DNA of 64,000 bases from Phlebiopsis flavidoalba (lineage: Eukaryota > Basidiomycota > Agaricomycetes > Polyporales > Phanerochaetaceae). The position numbers were made by a program, and so were the translations under genes. The notes below the pieces were generated by a model that did no database searches, was not told the DNA's origin, and worked only from the letters and a program-made list of their open reading frames with translations. Positions 25,680 through 37,321 of the stretch are shown one piece after another. Within the stretch, counting starts at the first letter, position 1. Every line of letters begins with the position of its first letter. Where the stretch lies: the NCBI GenBank assembly GCA_035772785.1, contig JAOCPU010000043.1, forward strand, positions 244,788 to 308,787. The letters run 5' to 3'.

Positions 25680-27340
25680 AGTCTCGGGGCCGTTATCATT
25701 CCGCTGCATGTATCGGCGCATGTTCAGATTGCAGAGCGCCGTGTTGATATATAGACTGCTGAGTGGGAACTCAATGGCCGAGAACCACGAGGAGCCTCGT
25801 ACGACCTATGTTCGACGTGAGTAGGGGCGACTGGCGACGATCATGCATCCAAATCTCACCAGGACGAGGTCGATCAAGGCAAAAAAATTGAGGTCCATAT
25901 ACCAGCGGCGATGGTGAATATTGTGATGCGAAGGAGAAGTTGTTTGCGCACTAACGGTTGGTGTCAGGAATTATATGTGAAGGTTTTGAGAGTAAGAGGG
26001 ACGTACTCTTTGCGCATGGTTGTGACGTCTGCGTGAACTGAGTAAATATACCATGGCGATACTGATTGTTGTATCCACAGCAAATGATGCAGACCGCATC
26101 GAGGCTTCAATATGCTATTAATGTCATTAGATGACTCTGAGGGTGTCCCACAGCTGATTTCTCCAATACCGTGATCCAGGGCGGTGTCCGCGATGAGATA
26201 CGATTTTTGTTCTTGAACCTAGTCTAGCAGTCAGGTTGTTGTTCGATGATTGTGATATTCGAACGAAATAAAAACTGACAATTCTCCACGGTCCAAACTT
26301 AGTTCATTGACTTCTTGTTAGGTCACTGGTGCGATTTTATTGAAACAAATGACGTACTGAGGCCCCCAACTGAAGAGGAGCGAATGTCAGTGGCTTGTTT
26401 TACCTTTGAATAAAGAGACTCACCGCGAGCTGCCACAATTGCTAACCAAGGCCTGCACATCGATGTTGGCCACATGAATTTCTGCCAAGAGAGCTGCTAC
26501 TCACTGTGATGCATATCAAAGCGTCAATCCAAGGCCAGGTTCGTGGTCCAACTGCGTGCTGATCAACATGAGTAGCACCAGATACGGATCATAATCTTAC
26601 ATCGATATATGCGTCCCAGGAAGAAACCCTGAACCATTATCGATACGAGAGCCTGCGTTAAGCGTCAGACGAATAATCTTGCACGTCTCATTATAGCGTT
26701 GGTACTGACTGCGAGCCATGTATATTGCTGATTTATGTCAGCTAATGAGGACGAATCGCTCTGAATCACCACGTACCGCCAACGTCCTACAAGTCCACAG
26801 GTCAAGTCCGCGATTCAATTAAAACATAGAGGAAGCGGTCTTACGGGTTGCCACAGTAATTGCCTCTATGTTCCCCCAATTTATTACAAGGATATTGAGT
26901 ACTTTCCGAAAGCTGATTAGCTAGGATCCACGTGCGAAGTTAAACACAGCGTACTCGATACTATATTAACGGCGAAGTTTGCGGTGTCGATCGAAATCCT
27001 TATTGCTCTGGTAAGTACAGTCCCCCGCTTAATCTTTGTAAGCAGGTACCAGACTAAGATCAACTAATGTGGCAACAGAAGCACAAGATAAGCTTGAGAG
27101 CACCATGAGATAGCGACAAATCCATACGAATATGCCGTAATGGCCTCTTGTCATCGTTGTGTAGCTAGAGTGGTACACGTTTGAGCGCATTATTAGTTTA
27201 GTAGCGTGTTCGACTGACTGTAAGAAGTAAAGAAACCTATGTTACCATTAGCACGTCTGGTATACCAGCAGAGAAAGACATAGGCATACATTTGCGCGCA
27301 TGATATACCCCACAGAATTGCCCGCGAGGGAAAAGCATTC
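25680..27340 (-). pseudogene. DUF6534 membrane protein, frame-broken
   Basis: Three family landmarks occur in order on the minus strand: ILWGISCAQMYAYVF (about 27270-27320), the helix-2 G-x-x-x-x-Q-x-Y motif; ASFAVDTTISIAMVYLLSSR (about 26020-26090) followed after an intron by LLLRITIFTIAAGIWTSIF and, shifted, ALIDLVL (about 25870-25960); and FPLSSLYINTALCNLN (about 25730-25780), the C-terminal FPLSKLY-N-LLA-LN motif. The run of seven T (coding strand; A at 25881-25887) is where IWTSIF and ALIDLVL fall out of frame by two bases. DUF6534 proteins are multi-pass membrane proteins of unknown role, expanded in Agaricomycetes. Start and end are not determined. Confidence 0.65.
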
Positions 27341-29984
27341 CTAGAAAGTACCGCAGCCCCGGCAACGACTCAGGAGGTTAAGAGACAACCGGCAATTGCG
27401 TTGCATTGTCCTCGGTAAAACTTGCAGGGCGTCGTAGAGTATTCCTGTATTCGGGCCCTACGGCGGGAGGAGAACTGCCGAATGTATTTATTGCTAAAGG
27501 GTCTTGCGAGGGCCTGACAGACAATAGCTCCCGCGATTGAGGACCGTCACGATCTGCAGGAACATCACACCCGGCGATTGGTTTAATAGGACTGTAGCCG
27601 GGAGCTGAGTAGAGGACATATATGTCTCTCGATCTTGCCACTCGTGGGAGCGTATCTGTTCTCGTGCGCAGCAGTGCATTGGAGCGGGTCAGCCAGCCAG
27701 ACAGGCTTCGCGGCTAAGTCCTCTGATGAGGCGTGTCATGTCGACCGTAGTATCGTAACAAGGAGTTACTTACCGATGGTAAGCAACCTTATCGGTATTT
27801 AACTGCTTGATTTGATCTTTGTACTCCGATTCATAAAGCCTCTGACCGTGGTGATCGCGTGGCGTTGGTGGACACGGTCGCAATGAAGATGTGGCGCTAG
27901 CCCGAGATAGTACCCGTGCGAGGGAGGATACTCGCTCTCCACGCAAACCTCATAGTCGCTGGTCGTTATTGCTCTCGAGTAACAGAGATGATAATATATA
28001 CCTATCCAGTTTTTAATCGTTAATAAACATGTCGAAACGCCAGAATGCAACAAGAAACAAACCTAGTGGTACAGTATGTAAAGTTGTCGCGTAGCAAAGG
28101 CTACCCGCGATTATCCACGCCTACCGCGCCTGCCCTAAACTCAGCCATTACCCCACACGTCCGCCCCCGCGCCCTCTTTCTACTCGAGGCTCGACCACAT
28201 ACTGGCTCGCCGCCGCCGCGCGCACGGGCGACGTCAGCATCTTGCGCAGCCCCCAACGAACGGCGCGCTGTTTGGCTGCGCCCCCGGGACGCATCGTCCG
28301 TCGTGAGGGGGTGTCCCAGCCACAGCGTTTCCGGACAACCACGGTTCGCACACTGGTGTATCTACGTCGCCCATTTGCAATGAATTTATACCAGGTTTTC
28401 ATGATAGATGGACGCATGTTAATTGTGGAAGTGATCGGTGTGTGGCTTGGATGTGTGTAGGCCTCTCTAGCTCGTCCGTGCAATGAGACGAACACGGACG
28501 AGGTCCGAGCTCAGGTGCTCTGCAATCTCTTGATGAGTAAATAGCAGCAACCTTGGCAAGTCTTGCCGGGGATTCATCGGTTTTGCAACACGTGCTTAAG
28601 CCATGCAAACGCAGCCTACAACTGCGAGAAGACAGAATGTCGGGTAGCTTCGTACACGCAAGAGGGCTGTTCTCGTGTAGTCCAGTAACATTTGGATCCA
28701 TCTGTTAGACGAAACGAACAAAAAAAACACCCCCTCCGACCGAGTGATGGTCAAGTTAGCTGGTGTGAGCAAGGAAATGGTGATGGTGCTCCCCCCCCCC
28801 CCCCTTGACTACCATTTTTCCTGAACGTCAGGTCAAATCCGGTTCAGTGTAAGGGCTCTGGCAAGCCGTTACGATAACAAGAAAGCGTCTCCGCTTCGCT
28901 CCCCCGCGTCACATCCGGCTTTGAATTCGCACGGCTCGGCAACGGAAGCTATATTCAAAACAGAACTGGACACGACACGGCTACTTGTGCCAGCGTAGAT
29001 AAAGATATCCCCCGCCCCCGAGAACGGCTACGAAGACCCACATAACGTGCGTCTAGGCATTTTACCACTGCGGGACCCGGGTACCTATCCCTGGGCTGAA
29101 TACATTAGTGATTTTCCATCCACAATATTCAGGACTAACGTTGCAACTCGCGCTCAGCCTCATACTGCTAATCGGACCTCAGCGCCCAGCGCTCAGCACT
29201 GACCGGTCAACTCGACCGCGAATGGGCCCAGCGCACGGCCGCCATCTTGTCGGGTGCCTAGTAATTAGTCGGGCCACTGAGCTCCGTGAAACAAAAATAA
29301 CAACCGCGGCTGAGCCTACACATTATCCCTACGGAGCTTCTGCAAGCTCGCGTGTAATGATGCGCCCCCGCCCTACTGCCCTCTTGGTACACCAAGAGCC
29401 GTCCGCCACGCCTTTTATGCCCTTTACACAATCCGCGAGCGCTCCGTTCACATGCCCGAGCGCGAGACGCTCGGTAAGTACCTAGGTGAAGAGAATGCCG
29501 TGGTCGCTGTGTCTCAAGGAAGAAGATCGAGTGAACCCTCCGTCTGTTAACCCGAAGAAAGATTTTCTCTCGGAATCGCCGGCAATATATAAGGACCCTG
29601 GGGGGGTCTACGCTGGCAAGGGTAAGTAACGCGCCCCAACTGAATAGAAAGGAATAGTGATGTTCGGGGCCATATGGGTAATATAAGTAGTGATCAGCTG
29701 CGCTCGCCCGAGGGTGCATTCTGGCTCGAGTGCGAGACTAGATTGCGGATCACGAGTATGTGTAAATGTCGGCCACCAAGGCAATGAAATAAATCCGATT
29801 TTGTTCTTTACGCAAGAACGCGATTTGTGCAGTAAATATACGAGTGTACTTTTAGTACCAGTACGAGGAAAGCGCAGCTGTCGAAATTCCATTTGTTCAA
29901 GCGAGCCTTAAGACCCCCGGCGGTCGAATCGCAGCAGGGCAGCCCCCCTCCCAGTCGATCCAAATCCGACTGGCGGCGTTTGGC
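27341..29984. other. Long stretch without a recognised gene, with a 14-bp poly-C tract
   Basis: About 2.6 kb. Open frames at 28.1-28.7 and 29.1-29.9 kb are arginine/alanine-rich on both strands and look like composition-driven shadows. A run of 14 C is at 28791-28804. Upstream exons of the DUF6534 gene may lie at 27.3-27.7 kb. Confidence 0.4.
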
Positions 29985-31407
29985 TCAGGCTGACTGCCGT
30001 CGCCCCCTGTCCATCGAAAACGAAAAGTCAGCGCCAGCACTAGGCAACAACAAAATCCTCACAACGTATCGGTGTGGGAAGCCTGGGTCGAAGGGCGCGA
30101 CAGCTTCAGGCGCGCGAACGTGCGCGGCGTGCGTGAGCACAATCCTGAGCGCGTCGAGATTGGAAACGATGGCCTGTGCAACCTTGTTGCCCGCCGAACA
30201 TGGGGAACACCGTGCGGTTTTTTCTGCTTTGCGAGGTGGTATGCGATGAGAACTGTCTCGCCAAGTCAGCCATCCAGAATACGGACGGACGAGCAACGCG
30301 ATGACGCACCTGCGCGGATATTTGTCTGTGCCAACTTCGTGTGGCGATCGCCTCGAGCTCGGCGGCCACACGAACCACAGGACGTCGCTCGAGCTCTGTG
30401 CGCTTCCAGTCTGGCGCGTTTGCGTACACGGCCCTGTTGACCTGCTGCCTCTCGCGCGGCCTCCTCCGCGTCCGTACGCAGGCGAACCACTGCAAAGCAT
30501 GTTCCACGGCGCAAAGGCCATACCTGGCGTCAAATATGAGAGACGGACGATGAGATCGAAAAGAGAAACACACCATCATTCCGGCAGAGAGGCAATACTG
30601 TCGCGCTCGACGTCACGGCACATAATATTCCATTCGCCCGGGTAGATTACGAACGGGGGACGGCCGTGATCGCGCGCATATTGATTGCCCTTGGCGACAA
30701 TCCATGCAGGGGTATTGCTTGCGCCCTTTGAACTTTTTCAGTCCTGATAAATTGGAGGTAGACGAGATTCGTACGATATGCAAAACCTTGCCCTGGTTGA
30801 TGAGAACGTGCAGCCCCGTCCATGACATCTTCGATAGAGGTGGTCCAGTCCCACCAGTGAACGTATAGGATATCGACGTAGGTCGTCCGCAACTTTTTTA
30901 GACTTGCTTCGAGACTCAATTTCATTGATTTTGTGCAGTTGCCAATGAGCGCAGCCTGTTGCTTCACGCCTGGGTTAGACGCGGCCCACGCGCCAGAATA
31001 CTAATTCACATTAGCAGCAGGAAGAGGAGAGTAGGTAGGAGCACACCTTGGTCGCAATCACGATCTGGTCTCTATTCCCGCGACTCTCCAATCCATTCCC
31101 CAATCCATTCTTCGCTTTCTCCTTCTTGGCTAAAAGGCAATTTAGTCCGTGATTCTCAAAATGACAGACTCCGGACGCGACGTACTATGAAATTTGCGGT
31201 ATCGATAAAATTCCCTCCCGCGTCAAAGTACGCGTCCAAAAAGGCGAACGCGTCCTCCTTCGTCGTCGTCCCAGCACTGCCCCATCGCGTCCCAAGACTC
31301 ATTGTCCCAATCTGCAGCGGCGAGACCAAGATGCCCGCGCGGGGCGAGAGGCAGGCTAGGTACCGCGCAAGCGGCGAGGACGGTTCGGCAACAGGTGCAG
31401 GCGGCAT
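29985..31407 (-). pseudogene. Aryl-alcohol-dehydrogenase-type aldo-keto reductase, frame-broken
   Basis: Start MPPAPVAEPSSPLARY at 31407, then SPLQIGTMSLGTRWGSAG, DAYFDAGGNFIDTAN, LRTTYVDILYVHWWDWTTSI, PFVIYPGEWNIMCRDVERD, MAFAPWN, LRTDAEEAAREAAGQQGR, VYANAPDWKRTELERRPVV, VFPMFGG, NKVAQAIVSNLDALRI and FDPGFPHRY. These are the landmarks of fungal AAD enzymes, which reduce aromatic aldehydes with NADPH in the cytosol and are linked to lignin-derived aromatics or to specialised metabolism. The DTAN aspartate and the HWWD histidine of the active site are visible. Between MAFAPWN and NKVAQ the frame changes at least four times, each by 1-2 nt (for example near 30487, 30430, 30340 and 30215), with intact motifs on both sides. 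The annotated end at 29985 is only the stop of the last frame. Confidence 0.8.
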
Positions 31408-32050
31408 CGCGTCGTAGGCTTGTTGGAGGCCGTGCGTGAACGCGGCGGCATATAAAGGGCGGGCAGGCGGTCAGGTGTTCGCTGGTGGGAAGGCGGGTGG
31501 CTTGCGATGGCGTGGATAGCGTCATGGTTGCCTAACGTAGCGCAACGCGTGCTCACGAGTGCGCGTGTGACGCATTTATGCGCATTCTGCTGGCAAACGT
31601 GTTCGATAAAGTGTTCGATAGCCTCGTTTTGGGGGAATCGTAGAACGTCGGTCAAAGCGACGTATTGTGAAGGTAAAAAGGGATGACAAGAGGTGCCAGC
31701 AGTCCTACATGGCTCCTTGTGATTGCATCAGCATTTCTCTTTCGGGGTCCCGTTCACCACTCACGGGTTTAGCCACTTTCCTAGATGTCTCTCATGGCGA
31801 TTATGAGAAAGTCCTGTAGGCGAACATGGCTATCTAGGAGATAACGCTCCACCGTCCTGGATACAGCTGAGGTGTGTATGGGCGATCTTTGAAGCAACTA
31901 TGGCGAGGTGAGTCTGTTTTCTACTCCGAGTCAGCTGGAGGCTAAAGGCGGCGGAAAAGACATTATAATAGGATAATCCATTGTCGTGTCAAAATGAACA
32001 CAAATATGCTCGAGAGATCCATGCCCGTAGTCTTTTATCCCATGGTACAG
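31408..32050. other. Divergent intergenic region
   Basis: Lies between the aldo-keto reductase (leftward) and the JmjC gene (rightward) and should hold both promoters. No clear TATA element or coding region is seen. Confidence 0.4.
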
Positions 32051-33309
32051 CAAGTAGTTGGAGCGGAATGTCTTGAACGATTGGCCGTGCGGCAAGATAA
32101 AGGATAGAACATTGATGGTGAGGTATGTTCAGGGTTATGTTCGGTTCTGCTCCCCAAGATTAGCAGCGCATCTTCGAGCCAAAAAAGTCCAAAACGCGAC
32201 CCAGACACCAGAGGTACAAGACATTGCCCCTGAACCCAGGGGTCTCCTTGATCGCTTCATGCAAAAGTGATGGCGTGTACGGTCGCGTGTCTTAATTACC
32301 CGCGGTTGCTTCTACGTGGGACACGGCATTCTCGTTACGAGTTCCCCGCTCGACCTATACCTTGAACCCTCACAGCACTCATCCTATGCTTCAGCATGGC
32401 GGCCAATCGGAATATTCGAAGGCAAACTACGGGCTGTAACGCATTTTCGAAAACCTGTACAACGGCCCCGAAGCTGCCATGCTTGTAGAAGCGGAGGGTT
32501 TGCGCAAGCTTTGCGCATTCAAAGGTTCGTCTCCACCCGTATTTTTGTTATCCAACTGTGGCTCAAGGAGTTATCCTTCCACAGACCCGAAGAGGTTGTG
32601 TCCCCAATGCGCTCGATCCTGTAAACCACGACCATGTAATCTTTGGAATACACTGATGACTATCCCGACCTGGTGTACTCCGCTCTGTTTTCGTCGCCGC
32701 ATGATGGGGTGGCGATCGCCGAGGCAAAGAAGGTGCGCGATTGCATTTTTGAAGTTTAATTCACATCTGAGCGCGTTCTTCAGGGTCTCAGGCGTTGTTT
32801 GCATCCGCCTTACTGCCCGTGTTGCGTGACGCTCACGCAGTGGAGGAGAGGTACGATGTTAGAACGTCTTCGCCGAAACGTGGCGACAGATCCCGGCTGT
32901 GGTGAGTTAGCAATATCTTTCACCAATGGGCCGCTTCTGAAAGATATCTCAAGTTGCGTGCCGTACCAGGTTCTTTTGGAATTAGCTGGACATGCATGTG
33001 CTGCGGAAGAGAGCTATGTCAAGCTGTCATGCGCAAGTAGAGGTTGGAGTTGTCTCTCTCGATTTGTCGGAAACAAGGAGCTGAGTATCTTTACAGGACC
33101 TGTCCATCTCGGACTGTCCTGAACACAAATGGAACCCATTGAGTCCTTTCCGACCGAGGTGAGCTGGAGTCGGTGCTTGCAAAGATGGAATACGCAATGA
33201 GTGGAATCAGCCGGTATGATTCGTCGCGGCTTGCCTTTCATTCACTAGTGTGGGACTTTCAACCGTGCAGCAGCATTTTGCAGAGCTATAGATTCTGATT
33301 CCGCCAGCG

Positions 33310-35321
33310 ATGGTAACCGACCAGTGGTCCTATATACCGACGATTTTCGTGAAGGACGAAATTGGACTTGCTCGGCCTCGCCAACGCCAGTCCATCGCCA
33401 GTACTGGACCAAGCGCGAGTTCCCATTTATGCATCCTCTCCGATAGTTCCGATGCTGGAGGAGCACCGATGGAACCCATCCTACTTCCGGAAATGCTTTG
33501 GAAGAGATCCTTGACTATATATTCGACTGCGAGGGATGGTGCGGAGCGGGAGCTTTCCACGACTATCGCAGATGTTATGAGATATCCTTGAGGACGGGAG
33601 CCAGCACCAACGTATCAGGTGGTCATAAGTGGGTTAGGACAGCCTAAAGCGGGAACACGGCTCCCCTGTGCAGTCGGGGATGCTTCAAAATAAACGCTCG
33701 TACGAGTCCTTGCGTGTACGGGGTCATTGGCATGTGAGCTTATCATTAATTACAAGGATTGGCCGAGCGAAACTTCGCCCTCCAAGTCAAGCTATTCCAG
33801 GAGCTCTACCATGATTTCGAGGACCACGTCCCGCTACCGCATTATACCCGGTTAAACGGGATTCTCAACCTGGCTTGCCACTTCCCCCGTCAACGGGTCC
33901 CCGCCGGATATCGGTACGATCCTGCTGTCTATACATTTAGAACGTCTTATACTGAACCCATGCTGACGCTAGGTCCGAAACTATATCTCGCTGGCGGTAG
34001 CACACAAGACAACGATCACCATGGCTCGACACGACTACACCCTCGACATGGCAGACGCAGTGAATGTAATGCTGTGGAGCCGTCGGTTCCCTGATGCCTC
34101 ACCTGGCTATGCCGTATGGACAATCTTTCCCTCCGAACGCTATTCCTATGCTCCGCAAATTCATCTCCGAGTGCAAGGGAGGGGAGACAGATGGCGACGG
34201 CATTGTCGGCTCAGCTGTGTACATTACTGGAGGCGATCTCAAGGTGCTGCGCGAGGAGTACGGCGTCAGGGCTTACGTGTTCAAACAGTTTTATGTCAAC
34301 GACGCTGTGTTCATCCCCGCGGGATGCCCCACACACAGGTATGTTTTATCGCATGCCAGTAACCCTTTCAAATGCTAATTTATGTACACTCATAGGTATC
34401 GAACGCTAGCCCATGCATCAAAATGGCCTGTGACTTCCTCGCCCCAGAGAGCATTCCTATTGTGACAAGGGTTAGCGAGATATTCAGAGAACATCGCTTA
34501 CGGAAAAATCAAAGCCTGCAAAACCCGCATATCCGGGAGATGTCATGCAGCTGAACTTTACCCTCTACAGTACGTGGAACGCGGTATGCGACCTCGAGTC
34601 AAAGCTGTCTTCCAGCGGCAAGATAGCACTCTTGCCATGCGAGTTGAAGCGACGTATACTTGCTGAGTTTCCCAATCTATGTACGCATTTTGTACGCAAA
34701 TAATCTGAATTTCTGCTAACCTTGCAGCAGCATCGTCATTCAGTCAGAATCCTTCCAGTCGCCTTCCCTCACCCGCTCCGGAAGACGGCTATGACTCTGG
34801 TGCCGAAGTAGAGGCGGAGCTCGTCGCTGTGCAAGATGAAGATACCTCGGAGAACCAGCCTTCGCTTGCCATTTCAACGGCAAGTGCTTTATCGAACCAG
34901 CTGTTCCGAACGGCGTCGTTACCGGGAGATCAAGTCGCGTCGGAGAGCAGAACCGGAGCACGGCACGTTGACGGCGAGGTTGATGACCCTATCCATGATG
35001 GCCTTACGTGTGCGATGGCGGCCCTTGCTACTCATATCGTTATCCCAAGACCTAAGCGTGAGGACCGTGTCGAAGGTATTGTTTCCCACACATTACCTTT
35101 CCGGTATCTGATATTGACTGATTCGTGTATTAGATCCGTCTCTAGGTAGTGCAAGTGCCCATGCGAAACGGAAACGACGGCCGAAGAGCGAGGTCCCCCA
35201 ACAAATCTCGGCGAAGGCATTCGGCCAGACTTTGAGACTCGTGCTCAGCCAACGTGAGCTTCAGTCGTTCCTTCATACCAGACTCGCCTTCATTTCAATC
35301 TTTGTGGGTGTAGTGAGTTAA
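33310..35321 (+). pseudogene. JmjC-domain protein (KDM3/JHDM2-like), frame-broken
   Basis: Readable blocks: MLEEHRWNPSYFRKCFG (about 33455-33505); FALQVKLFQELYHDFEDHVP and YTRLNGILNLACHFP (about 33770-33890); GPKLYLA; GSTRLH followed, one frame over, by LDMADAVNVMLWS (about 34025-34080); PGYAVWTIFPSER; IPMLRKFISECKGG (34147 on); REEYGVRAYVFKQFYVNDAV; FIPAGC; and after a GT-AG intron VSNASPCIKMACDFLAPESI, then QLNFTLYSTWNAVCDL. The order and motifs (HxD iron ligands, second His near AGC-x-H) match the KDM3-type JmjC fold, an Fe(II)/2-oxoglutarate histone demethylase class acting in the nucleus. The C-terminal tail is acidic/serine-rich with a KRKRRPK patch. At least five frame breaks occur. 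Cysteine-rich open pieces at 32.4-32.7 kb may be the upstream zinc-binding region. Confidence 0.75.
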
Positions 35322-35959
35322 ATCTCTTGACGCAAAACCCTGTGCTGACTTGTCATTTATCCGTCCCAGTATCGATACCAGTAATCACCACTGGAACATG
35401 TGTCCATCCCTGGTATCCCAATGACGCTGGCCTTGGCTTGGACCAGCAACAAATTTCTTCGCACGATCTTGGTCAATCTCTTTCCATCTTGCTTCCAGTC
35501 AATCTTCTTCCATCTGTGGTTCAAAATTTCTGGGATGTCTGTAGCCCGTTAGGAGTGCTACAACGCATTACTATAAAGTACTGATATAATTGTCTACCGA
35601 CTGCTAGTTCTTGGAAACATGTTAGCATCGTATTATTGTAACATACACCAAAGGATCGCACATAGTTGTATTAATACTCGTTCAATCGCAGCACCCCTAG
35701 TTGCATGAAGGGACGTGCTTAGACAGCCAGCGTTTTTCCCCTCTTGTCTTACGCTCTGGGCGCGTGGTCTCCGCTAAACGTTGTTTTAGAACATCACGGT
35801 CCCTCTTTGTGGAGCTCTCGCAGTTCAACGTTCAGCGCCGATCTCAAGTGTTAATAAATATTGTTATTCGCATGTAGTACATTTAATCGACTTTCACTTG
35901 GACTAGACTGATCGAGACATGGCTCCCTCTACAATTTGGATTCCTACCGTTCCATCTTT

Positions 35960-37321
35960 TCAAAACACGTAAGTATCTAGCATCAAGGCTCCCATTACAA
36001 AAAATCCAAGCTCATGGTTTCGCTACATACATCGATATCAGTCGAATGCACCTGTTCCGCACGAGCAGACTACACTAACCTTGAAAGCGAGACCACTGGA
36101 CTCCACATCGTCCGGGCTCCAGGTCAAGACCTGCCATAAAACGTGCACTCCAGCGACGCCGCATCCGATAACAAAGTACGCCCCCCATCCGTTCTCATTG
36201 GCTATTCCGGCCAAGACGAGACACACAATGAATGCGGCGCCGAAAAGGGACGTGATTAGGCGAATTTGCGCGCCGAACAGCCGGGCGGTCGACTTCACCC
36301 CGGCGACCGTCGTCACCTTTCCTGTCCTGAGCGGCATACATCGTATCGGCTTGAATTATCCCAGCTTCAGGGTACGCGGTAAGTAGGGGAGTGGAAGCCA
36401 ATTGCAATGATGATAACGTACCAAAGAAGTCCTAGACTCATGAAACAATACTGCCTTCAATTTTTGAGGGTCGATGTGTCCCTGCGGCGCCAGAGACACC
36501 CAGGTCATAGGGCAATCCAGAGACCCCACAATTGCTAAGTTTTCGATGAACATAAGTATAGGCCTAATTCCACCCTAGTAGACAGGCCATGCGTACCAAG
36601 TCCGAGCTGAGGCCACCACGTCCATCGCTTGAGAAGCGGATAGACCATACCGAAGGGAACAACGAGAACCATCACGGCCGCCCTGGGCCGCGTCAGCGCC
36701 TGCGTTTGAGGCAGTGATCTAGAATGCGTACGATTTTGTGTTCACGAGTGACACCGTGTATATTGTAGCAAGTAGTAAGCCTGTAAACAAAGATATGGCC
36801 TCGAACATTGAAACTTGTCTTCTCCTGTGACGAGCGGCCTATTCTTTGACCTCTCTGCTCAGAGTCAGAAAGGAAGGGCATGGAGATAAACGCTCACATA
36901 CCCACACGAGCGTCCAAGTCTCTATCGCAAACATCGTTCCAGATACATCCTGCGCTGTGCAACAGGACCGATGCGACGAAAAATAGCCATGCATAGTTCA
37001 AAAAAATGGCCAACGGAGTCGAGTATGCGCTGGCGGCCATTGCCAGGCTTATCCCTGGAAGGGTAGTGTCAGCGCGTTGTGCGAGAGGTTGAGTAGATAT
37101 CCGTAGCGTACCGAAAGGCCAAAAGTGAAAGGTGATGCCGATAGGAAAGAGCTGAATGCGGTTAAGCGGACTAGCGTCCCCAGATGGGAGTGCTTGGTCT
37201 TGGACTGAACTGGGGTACCCATGTTGTTCAGGATGAGCAAACGCAGTGGTAATGGGTAAAGGTGGGTAACCTCGCACAGAGCTCTGCGACTTGGCGATGT
37301 CAATGTATATAGATTTGACAT
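35960..37321 (-). pseudogene. UbiA-family prenyltransferase, frame-broken
   Basis: Landmarks: LNRIQLFPIGITFHFWPFG, a GT-AG intron, ISLAMAASAYSTPLAI, ASVLLHSAGCIWNDVCDRDL (first Asp-rich motif NDxxDRDxD, about 36900-36945), a GT-AG intron, ERSKNRPLVTG, VPFGMVYPLLKRW, then DTMYAAQDRK with, after a frame change, AGVKSTARLFGAQIRLI, and a last exon RNHELGFFVMGALMLDTYVF ending at TGA 35960-35962. The family is membrane-embedded and transfers prenyl chains to aromatic acceptors. It could be the ubiquinone enzyme COQ2 or a meroterpenoid-type enzyme; the C-I-W-N-D form of the first motif favours the latter. Frame breaks occur near 36.75 and 36.32 kb. Neighbour: convergent with the JmjC gene. Confidence 0.75.

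Noticed and set aside
28148..28495. Possible ankyrin-repeat fragment in GC-rich sequence
   Set aside because: Alanine/arginine-rich composition only; no consensus ankyrin motif could be read in any frame.
30106..30579. Arginine-rich open frames on both strands
   Set aside because: They are alternative frames of the broken aldo-keto reductase.
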